The position numbers were made by a program, and so were the translations under genes. From the NCBI GenBank assembly GCA_009760885.1, contig CM019716.1:1056001-1120000 (forward strand): a DNA stretch of 64,000 nt, given 5' to 3'. The notes below the pieces were generated by a model. That model saw only the letters and a list, made by a program, of their open reading frames with translations. It made no database searches and was not told the DNA's origin. Positions 55,829 through 64,000 of this stretch are shown here, piece after piece; position 1 is the first letter of the stretch; the number at the start of each line of letters is the position of its first letter. Source of the stretch: Achatina immaculata. Taxonomy: Eukaryota > Mollusca > Gastropoda > Stylommatophora > Achatinidae.

Positions 55829-57080
55829 CATATGTAGACCTTAAAACTGACAAAGACTACACAAGATTGTACTTCTCAAGCAAGAACATATAACAATCTC
55901 TGAAAGACTGAAAATCTTAGATGACAAGAAAAATTTTCTTACAGTATCATTATTTTAGACAAGATTAAATTAAATCTTATAGCCAGTAAAGTTGAATTTA
56001 ATATTCGATGTGTGAGTATGTAGGGCTAGATCGATCCTCAAGTGAAAGTTCATTCATTCGATTCCTATGACTGACCCTAACGGTATTGACATCTGATGCT
56101 GGAACATTTCCTGTGCGGTATGTAAGTGCGATGTCGATATCGAATCTCTGGTCGATCGCACTAGTCGAATGTTTAAGAATCGTCCCTATACAACTTGACC
56201 AGGTTATTGATAAGCGCCATTATTACTGCCTGCTTCTGGCTTTAAAACGAGCAGCTCTGCCTCTTTCATCCCTTATTCTAATGCAAATGCCTTTTGTTTT
56301 TGTGATTCTTTAGCTCTCAACCATCGACATGTAAGCTCTAGCTTAGAATGGCGTGTTATTTCAGTAATTATGCCCACTTGATTTTAACTCAGTCACTGAA
56401 ATTGTACTGTTTTTATTCTTTTTTGCCTACTATTGAAATATCCAGAAATCTGGTCAGTTTCAGAACCTGACTTAGAGGTGGGTGTAATCGATACTACTTC
56501 TTGTTGGGTTAAAAACAGTCGGAGTGGATTTGAAAATTTTGATGGATGGATGTGAAGTAGTTTCCAGCAAGTGATAAGAGGCCAGAAAAAGATTTTCTGA
56601 TGTTTGCGTTGCTAAAATCAGATATTATCAGTAACTAACGTATGTGTTGTTTCATCTCTGTGTAACTGTGACCTAGGCCTTTTATCCCGTGACATGGTTT
56701 AGGCACTGAAACACTCTTTGAATCAGGAGAGGATGCACTTTATCTTCCTATTGATTTGGAGCCCTTCTTCGCTTTTCAGTCACTGTAACCCCTTTCTCAA
56801 GGCCATTTCTCTTTCAGTACCTCCGGTTGGCCACCTTTTTGCCAGAACAACTCGTTTAAGTGGACAACACAAACGATGGGATCAACAATTCTTTCAGTCG
56901 TCAGCCACAGTCACCACATAAAGTTCGTTGAAAGATCATTCAAGTTCGTTATTTCCCCAGAAGTCAAACAAAATCTCAGCCCAACAGTTTCCAAAGTCTG
57001 CAAGACACAAGTAAATATTACAGCGGCTCTAATTTATGCAACAATTCAACAGATAACTTCTGTATTAAGTGCTGTGAGAT
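55829..57080. other. Unannotated stretch
   Basis: Short ORFs only, with no family signature or convincing splice context. Confidence 0.35.
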
Positions 57081-57084
57081 TTAC

Positions 57085-57405
57085 TACGTCATGGTAAGTC
57101 TTTCCTTCTCTCATAAACCCGCTTCTCTCAATCATCGTTTCCCTCACAAACCTGCTTCTCTCAATCATCCCTTCCTTCACAAAGCCGCTTCTCTCAATCA
57201 TCCCTTCCTTCACAAAGCCGCTTCTCTCAATCATCCTTTCCCTCACAAACCCGCTTCTCTCAATCATCCCTTCCTTCACAAAGCCGCTTCTCTCAATCAT
57301 CCCTTCTCTCACAAAGCCGTTTCTCTCAATCATCCCTTCCCTCACACATCTATTTTCCTCAGTCTTCCCTCCTCTCACAAAACCATTTCCTTCAGTCCTC
57401 TCTTG
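57085..57405. repeat. 33-bp minisatellite
   Basis: About nine copies of cacaaagccgcttctctcaa-tcatcccttccct. The 11-residue repeats on both strands (HKAASLNHPFL and its reverse) are translations of it. Confidence 0.95.
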
Positions 57406-57699
57406 TCTCACAAAAGGTCTTCTATGGTATCATAGTTTGCTGTAAACATGTATTCATTCATATCCTTTGTTGCTATTTCGTTCCTTCATTTTTTTCTGCT
57501 CATTTATTATTTTTCTATGTTTTTTTTTAAATTTTATAAACATTTCTGTTTATGAAATAAGTCTCCCTCTTCTGTCCTCCATATTTCTGCAATTTCAGTT
57601 TTTTCCCCCTACAAATGTGTTATGTGACCAACTATGAATTTACCTAAAGTTTGACATCTCTCAATGTTAACACCTGTATCGCGTGTTTTAATGTTTGCA

Positions 57700-57853
57700 G
57701 ACCCGAGGCGTGAGACATGGCCAGAGGACACAAGCTTGGGGCAAAAGCTTTGGTAGCTCCTATCAGGATCTGGAGAAGACTGCGGGCTTTGCCATGTCGA
57801 CAGGAATCAGGATCTGATGTGACCAACAACCTAGAATGCAGAAGAAGAAGAAT
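57700..57853 (+). mobile_element. RNase H LINE 3' end with GAA tail
   Basis: From cagacccgaggcgtgagaca tggccagaggacacaagctt to aacaacctagaatgcagaag and (GAA)n. Matches 18030-18190. Confidence 0.85.
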
Positions 57854-59610
57854 GTTTACACATGTCTTATTCCGCTTTATACCCGCGCACACACACATTA
57901 ATACACAGTGGCAATTTACCATTCAGGATGAATTAGCTTAAGCCCTGGGGCCTCAGAAAGGCGCGGGGGGGGGGGGGGGTCCGGCAAAAAAAATCTGGAG
58001 ATAAAAGTAAATGCTTGGTGTGACAACCATTGATAACCATTATTTTATCTTACGTTATCCAAAAGAACAGACGTGTTTGGCCTGCGCAATGCACAGCCTT
58101 ATAGTAACAAAAGATATCACAACTAGAGGGGAACGGGGCCATATATCTGGAGATGGTCGTTATAGCTCAAAGGGGGCTGGGGTCCTTTACTAAGTTTAGC
58201 CTACGGTGGTGGTAAATCCGTCCTACCAACACACGAAAAACAAACTTTTCCTACTGAAGACTTTATCACTCCAGTAGTCCTTACACAGTTCCACTCAAGA
58301 TACATAAATCACTTGTCAAGTCCTCGATGGATGATGGATTCTTATATTTTGTACCTCATAACACAAGTAAAATATGTTGGGCCTTTCGTCCCTCGCTAAT
58401 GACTGTCTGATCAGAGTTCCACCATCTACCCATTCCATCGCATTGACATCATTTAGGATCTCTCATTTCTTCTTGGAGATATAAATGGATACCTCAGAAA
58501 AGTTTCCTTGGTGCACTTCATTTTAATTTTTCTTACCGGCTATTTAATAACAGTAGTTTTTTTTTTTTTGTTTTTTTTTAAGATACACGTTTTTGTTAAG
58601 CGAGCTTTTGTGTGCGTACATGAGCGTATGTGGAATTTTTTTAAAAGACCCACACACAAAAAACTTGGATTGGTTTCTTTGTTATTTTGCTATTTGCTTC
58701 CTGCGTTGGCAACCATTCTGGTTCTATTTCCAGGATTTTTTTGTTTGCGTTAGAGAGACTATGATCGATAACCAAGTAAACCAATCGATACAGATGCCCC
58801 TATTGATTATTGGCTATCTGTCCTCCGCATCAAATGATCCTCACGCAGGCCAGGTCGACAAGAAGCCCTACCGCCAAACTAACTTCACGAAGGAACGCAA
58901 AGGATCAGATTAAAGCATTCCATTCGTCTAGGACGGCATTCTTTATCGTATTTGTCATATGTCCGACGCTAATACGAAGGGAGACTACCACCCGGGAAGA
59001 ATTCCAGAAGAACGTCTTGACAAGAGCCATGACAGGATAAAAAAAAAACCGAGTTATTTTTCTTTTCCTTAAAGTGCAAAGAAAGGAAACAAAAATTGAC
59101 CGCAAATAATATATTTCAAGGCAGACTTATTAGATTTTTTTTTCTTAGCAAAGTAGGGACATACGACCCGATGAGCATGGTGCGTGTCTTGGGGGAGGGT
59201 GGAACAGAAAAAATGAAATCCAGTTGATATGATTAAACAATTTAATTCGGTAAATTTAGTACATAAGTGTATATGGCTACGCTACCTGTTTGAATAAAAA
59301 CCTGGACACAGCCAGCCGCAAACGGCCAGGACACCAAGATAGGACTTTCAAACCAGGACAGTCCCCGTCAAGCCGGGGACATATGGTGACCTTGCTCCAA
59401 GGCATACCTTACACTGTAGTCTTCATCAGCTGTAACTTCAAAATTATTTTCCAGAGCTCCCGAAAATGTTCTTTTTGAAAATGGAATCCAAATGAATGAA
59501 AAAATACACGAAACGGAGAATCTGTCTTCGCGACAAATCCGAAAGGTCAAAGATAAGGCAGTCGGATATAAAACAGGAACTGACCAGACCAGACCAGACA
59601 TACGTATTTA
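57854..59610. other. Unannotated stretch
   Basis: A poly-G run of 15 lies near 57965 and poly-T near 58557. No gene is supported; the hydrophobic ORF at 58508-58753 is a poly-T translation. Confidence 0.4.
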
Positions 59611-59611
59611 G

Positions 59612-60345
59612 AATATCTCTCTCTCTCTCTCTCTGAACCTTAAGTGCCCAGGGCACATGGGTCTTCCGCAAGGGTTTTCCACAAATGCCCGTCTTTCGCC
59701 TTTTTTTCTGCTCTTGCCCAGGTGAGCCCTCTATTGCTCAACATCCTTTCTGTTGTTCTTCTCCATGTCTCTTTTGGTCTACCCTTACTTCTGCTCCCCT
59801 GTGGTGTCCATCTTAGTGCTATTTTTGGTAGTGAGTTGTCAGTCATTCGGAGCACATGTCCCAACCATCGCCAGCGTCTTTCCTCAATAATTGTTGTCAG
59901 TGGTTTCATCTACATTTCTGCCAATAAGATGTTATTTCTTATGGTGTTTGGCCAAAATATTTTTTTTAATTCTACGTAAACATTTAGTCTGGAAAGAATT
60001 CAACTTGTTTTCTATGGTTTTGGTGATTTTCCAGCATTCACTTCCATAGAGTAGTACACTTAGAACATTACTCTTAAATATCCTGATTTTCATATTTATG
60101 CTTAGTTTATTTGATTTCCATATATTCTGTAGCATTGCAAAAGCCTGGTTTGCTCTAGTAAGTCTGCTGTTGATGTCCTCTGTGCTGTCTCCATTTTCTA
60201 CTACTCTGCTGCCAAGGTATACAAATTCGTTGACCTCCTCCACTAACTTGTTATCTACTCTGAGTACATTTCTGTTGTTCACATTTTGCTTCATTAACTT
60301 TGTCTTTCCTACGTTGATCTTTAGTCCTATGTTGATTTAGAATAT
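59612..60345 (-). mobile_element. LINE ORF2 C-terminal part, GA-tailed family, copy 1
   Basis: The minus strand reads LVEEVNEFVYLGSRVVENGD, VLSVLLYGSECWKITKTIEN, then EERRWRWLGHVLRMTDNSLP and SKGRPKETWRRTTERMLSNR, ending at the ttaaggttc 3' end with (GA)n at 59612-59633. One frameshift near 59940. 97% similar by eye to copy 2 at 62093-62875. Confidence 0.9.
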
Positions 60346-60815
60346 AACAAGATGTAAAAACAGGATCGCAACCATCATCTTGATCAGGCTCACCAATAAA
60401 GGTTAACTGCTATAATTCTCTTCCACCACCCCTAATCATCTGCACCACTGCCAACAACTTGCACTTTTCCCATAGTAAGAAAGACAGAAGGAAGAAGCGG
60501 AGCATAAAGTCCTTGAAAACAAACATTGCAGCCGGGTTTCTGCTCAGAAACAGGCCAAGAATCGAGGAACTAAATGTTGACCAGTTGCTAGTTTGATTGA
60601 CAGTTCTGCTTCGATCAGTTCATTAGATATTTTGAGCTTTGCGACAACGGGCTATGAGCTGAACTGGCATCATCATCTGTTAGTATACCAAATACAAGTG
60701 AATTTCTCCCAGCTTCCTTCTGGCGATAACATGATGTCCTGATACAACAGAAAAGGGAGGTCTGATAAATGGGAACCTATTTTTTTTCAGTAACACACGA
60801 ACAGCTTTTGGGTAT
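60346..60815. other. Unannotated stretch
   Basis: No supported feature. Confidence 0.35.
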
Positions 60816-60817
60816 AA

Positions 60818-60821
<4 letters not shown>

Positions 60822-60848
<27 letters not shown>
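60822..60848. repeat. TA microsatellite
   Basis: About 13 TA units, adjoining the dispersed repeat at 60850-61015. Confidence 0.9.
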
Positions 60849-60849
60849 A

Positions 60850-61015
60850 TGGCGGCTATTTTTTCAGCCCCTGAGCGGAAGCACAACCATAAGGACTATG
60901 ACGATCTCTGCCCGGTTAGCCAGGCTTATTAGTGGGGCTACCAAAGGAGAGATGGGACGGGGTCTTGGTCAGCTATGGGTCGCTGACTGCCAAAACGGGC
61001 AGCATCTTCATCCCA
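60850..61015. repeat. Dispersed repeat, second copy
   Basis: Similar to 48800-49020 (ggactatgacgatctctgcc, gttagccaggctta, gtcgctgactgc). The related start atggcgg(c/g)tattttttca also occurs at 47810-47830. Confidence 0.55.
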
Positions 61016-61518
61016 AAACTAAATATATAAATAAACACAAAGCCACCTCAGTGAATCTGTGATAAAAACATGAATCCTCGTTCATTAATAAATCTATTCC
61101 TACTTTTCTCTTAAACAACCCATAAACTTTAATGAGTTAATCTCCTGCTATTGCATGTTACTTTCTTCAGTTTGCCAGAAATCTAGAAGACGCATTTCCT
61201 GTGTTATTAATCTATAGCAAGGGGGCATAACCTTTTTTATAAGGATTACAGACCCTCAGTAGACAGATCAGTATGCCCCTTTGCCCAACTCAAAATCATC
61301 ATCAAAACTAACAGTCTTATCAGGTATCAGACTGTTAGTATGAGCTGTCAATAGCTAGGTCTTACTTTACATAAGGACAGCTAGAAGCAGAACAGCTGAA
61401 AGAAAGAAAACTGGAGATCGGGTACCATACAGCCATCATTTAGCTCCCAGGCCCGCAAGGGGGTACTCACAGAACCCCTGATCTTGAGAGAAAGTTTTTG
61501 GTGTCAAAATCAAGATAA

Positions 61519-61745
61519 TTAAATCTTTCCACTGACTCAAATAGAAGCCATATAACTGGACTAAGAACACCTGATGGTAAGAGGAAGAGTGCTTGAGATA
61601 AATCTTTCCACTGACTCAAACAGAAGCCATATAACTGGACTAAGAAAACCTGATGGTAAGAGGAAGAGTGCTTGAGATAAATCTTTCCACTGACTCAAAC
61701 AGAAGCCATATAACTGGACTAAGAACACCTGCAGAAAGAGAAAGA
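61519..61745. repeat. 79-bp tandem repeat, three copies
   Basis: Copies of aaatctttccactgactcaa ... gaggaagagtgcttgagata start at 61521, 61600 and 61679; the last is partial and diverged. Confidence 0.95.
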
Positions 61746-62090
61746 GTGCTTGACCAAAAATAACCTGACAAAGAACTACTGAAGCAGGCAATACAGCTGG
61801 ATATACTACACATGGACTGACTGTAGGAAATGAAGAGAATATGCTGCTGCCATGCATGTCAGTGACTTTGACTATCTAGAAATGCCTACAGACTACTCCT
61901 AAATTCTGTATGATCACCTGAATGCTGGGTGTCTCATCTTAACATTAAATTTACTGATAATTAATTCTCAGAAGTTAATTCTGCTGTTAATGATTTAAAG
62001 CTTATTTCAAGTAACTTTTTTTTTTTTTTTGAGTTCTGAATTGTTAAAATCATTATTCAGCTATTTTATCCTTGAAATTTTTCATTTTTA
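61746..62090. other. Unannotated stretch
   Basis: Contains a poly-T run near 62015; nothing else. Confidence 0.35.
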
Positions 62091-62092
62091 GA

Positions 62093-62875
62093 AATCTCTC
62101 TCTCTCTGAACCTTAAGTGCCCAGGGCACATGGGGCTTCCGCAAGGGTTTTCCACAAATGCCTGTCTTTCGCCTTTTTTCTGCTCTTGCCCAGGTGAGCC
62201 CTCTATTGCTCAACATCCTTTCTGTTGTTCTTCTCCATGTCTCTTTTGGTCTACCCTTACTTCTGTTCCCCTGTGGTGTCCATCTTAGTGCTATTTTTGG
62301 TAGTGAGTTGTCAGTCATTCGGAGCACATGTCCCAACCATCGCCAGCGTCTTTCCTCAATAATTGTTGTCAGTGGTTTCATCTGCATTTCTGCCAATAAA
62401 ATTTTATTTCTTATGGTGTTTGGCCAAAATATTTTTTAATTCTATGTAAACATTTAGTCTGGAAAGAATTCAACTTGTTTTCTATGGTTTTGGTGATTTT
62501 CCAGCATTCACTTCCATAGAGTAATACACTTAGAACATTACTCTTAAATATCCTGATTTTTATATTTATGCTTAGTTTATTTGATTTCTATATATTCTGT
62601 AGCATTGCAAAAGCCTGGTTTGCTCTAGTAAGTCTGCTGTTGATGTCCTCTGTGCTGTCTCCATTTTCTACTACTCTGCTGCCAAGGTATACAAATTCGT
62701 TGACCTCCTCCACTAACTTGTTATCTACTCTGAGTACATTTCTGTTGTTCACATTTTGCTTCATTAACTTTGTCTTTCCTACGTTGATCTTTAGTCCTTT
62801 GTTGTTTGCATTCTGAGTTAACTTGATTTTTAGAAATATTGTTTTAAAAAGGTTCCTCACGAGACCAATCCATGC
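62093..62875 (-). mobile_element. LINE ORF2 C-terminal part, GA-tailed family, copy 2
   Basis: Same region as copy 1 but about 50 bp longer at its 5' side (KTIFLKIKLTQNANNKGLKI before NVGKTKLMKQNVNN). Tail (GA)n at 62093-62107. Frames are broken near 62420 and 62590. Confidence 0.9.
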
Positions 62876-62879
62876 ACCC

Positions 62880-63385
62880 TAGCATTTTATAATTTAGAAA
62901 AACAAGGCAAATTTTATGCTGGTGAACTTCAAACTCACAGGTTTCTAAAACAATATTAACAGCATCCTCAGAACAACACCCTTCTCACTGTCATCAAGAG
63001 AAGCGATTATTTAAAAGAAAATACACCAGGGAACTCAAAAGGGGATGAGAGGGTGTGGTCATTATTCACCAGTTGGTTCTCTGAGATAACTGGGCCAGAT
63101 ATTCCAGCAGCCGTTAGTTATCTCAGTATTTTAACATACCACTGACAGTTATAAAGGTTCAGTCATTTACATTCAGCAAAAACACTGCTGAAGGCAGCTG
63201 TAAAAGTGCTGTCAGTCTCATTTGTCTGTTCCCTCTTAAAGATGTAAGAGTTAAAAGTCAGATTCACTGAAGAATTTGAGGTGATAGCAGCTCTCTCAAC
63301 TCTGAAGTATGGACAAGAAGCCTTTGTCAGAACCACAGATACATTATCCTGTGTATAATGTCTCGTTATGTTTACATTTTTACAT
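62880..63385. other. Unannotated stretch
   Basis: No supported feature. Confidence 0.35.
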
Positions 63386-63387
63386 CA

Positions 63388-64000
63388 TGATAATCATCAT
63401 CATCATCATCATCAGGTGCTGTGCCAGAAGGTGTTGGTTGTCATGCATCCCTACAAATCTCAGCACATATTTTCCATCAGCTCAGTTGGTGATTATTTTT
63501 TTGTTGTGCCATCATGTTAAGACTGTCCACTATTTTTTTCTATTGGTCTTCCCTTACATTTCTTCCCATTTATCTTTCCTAATGTTATGATGTTCTCAAG
63601 CCCTCCTCTTTTCATTATATGTCCAATGACTGATAGCTGTCATTTTATTATGGATTTACTTTTGTTAGACATTTCCTGTTTGTCATCTTAGGCGCCCATG
63701 CTATTCTTAACATTCTTCTGATGAACCACATCTCTGTTGCCTCTAGTGATCTTTGCATCCATCTGTGGATTGTCCATGACTCACTTCCACAGAGTAGGGA
63801 GGCTCAATGTAGCATTTTAGAACTCTCTTTCTGATGTTCAATAACAGAGTTGCATTGCACAAGATGTTTCTCATTTGTTTGAAAGCTGTTTTGACTGTTT
63901 CTATTCATGATTTCACATGTGCATTTCCCATCTGATGTTAGACTTGAGTGTCCAGATATTTCAATGTATGCAATTGTCTCAAGGTTGTTCCTTGTATTGT
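63388..64000 (-). mobile_element. Decayed LINE C-terminal part with GAT tail, runs off the right edge
   Basis: Minus-strand fragments read QMRNILCNATLLLNIRKRVL, LKCYIEP and, after stops, the end region. The (ATC)n at 63390-63413 is the GAT tail reversed. Same family as 10725-11490 but much older. Confidence 0.7.

Noticed and set aside
57046..57435. Eleven-residue repeat proteins on both strands
   Set aside because: Translations of a 33-bp minisatellite; no gene context.
58508..58753. Small membrane protein ORF
   Set aside because: Hydrophobicity comes from poly-T; there is no start context or homologous feature.

Overview
This window is a repeat-dense piece of an animal genome. Long introns, GT-AG exons, many broken LINEs, minisatellites and tRNA-type SINEs show that it is eukaryotic. 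The mobile-element mix (several endonuclease-type LINE families with GRPR..W tails, an RNase H LINE with a GAA tail, a Helitron, a Penelope-like fragment and a Tc1 element) and a 105-nt 18S rRNA stretch fit a lophotrochozoan, probably a mollusc. The species is inference, not something I can read directly.

One host gene can be reconstructed, entirely on the minus strand from 41,444 down to 986 and continuing beyond the left edge. Eleven exons join with compatible reading phases: a signal peptide split over two small exons (41,444-41,412 and 39,797-39,773), a WSC domain split over two exons (first half near 23-27 kb, second half at 18,976-18,790), a PKD-like domain (15,511-15,325), two linker exons, an eight-cysteine exon (6,325-6,134) and further PKD-like exons (3,601-986). 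With one copy of exon 3 this gives about 573 residues. The order signal-WSC-PKD resembles the N-terminal half of polycystin-1 family proteins. The first WSC exon is present three times, identical, inside a tandem duplication that also carries LINE sequence. A separate 52-nt candidate exon at 54,330-54,279 encodes another signal-peptide-like start with a donor of the right phase, possibly an alternative first exon or another gene.

The rest is intron or intergenic DNA colonised by repeats. From left to right: SINE, minisatellites and LINE tails (1-13 kb); LINE copies, a 1-kb GAA-tailed non-autonomous element and an RNase H LINE with an inverted 5' part (14-18.2 kb); a LINE lying in TA repeats (19.4-20.8 kb); the exon 3 triplication (21.9-27.7 kb); minisatellites and a 686-bp tandem duplication (28-31.5 kb); a Penelope-like tail (32.2 kb); a dead Tc1 transposase (34-35.1 kb); an RNase H LINE whose coding sequence has expanded into a 34-bp minisatellite (37.6-39 kb); the longest LINE copy (41.9-44.4 kb); a MITE-like element (44.7-45.0 kb); a LINE split by a chimeric pre-rRNA plus GAA-element insertion (45.9-47.8 kb); a Helitron helicase remnant interrupted by the same GAA element (49.65-53.2 kb); and more LINE ends to 64 kb.

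The most unusual points are the pre-rRNA/retroelement chimera cleanly splitting a LINE, the triplicated in-phase WSC exon, the minisatellite born from an RNase H coding segment, and a Tc1 transposase carrying a copy of its own N-terminus in its catalytic domain.
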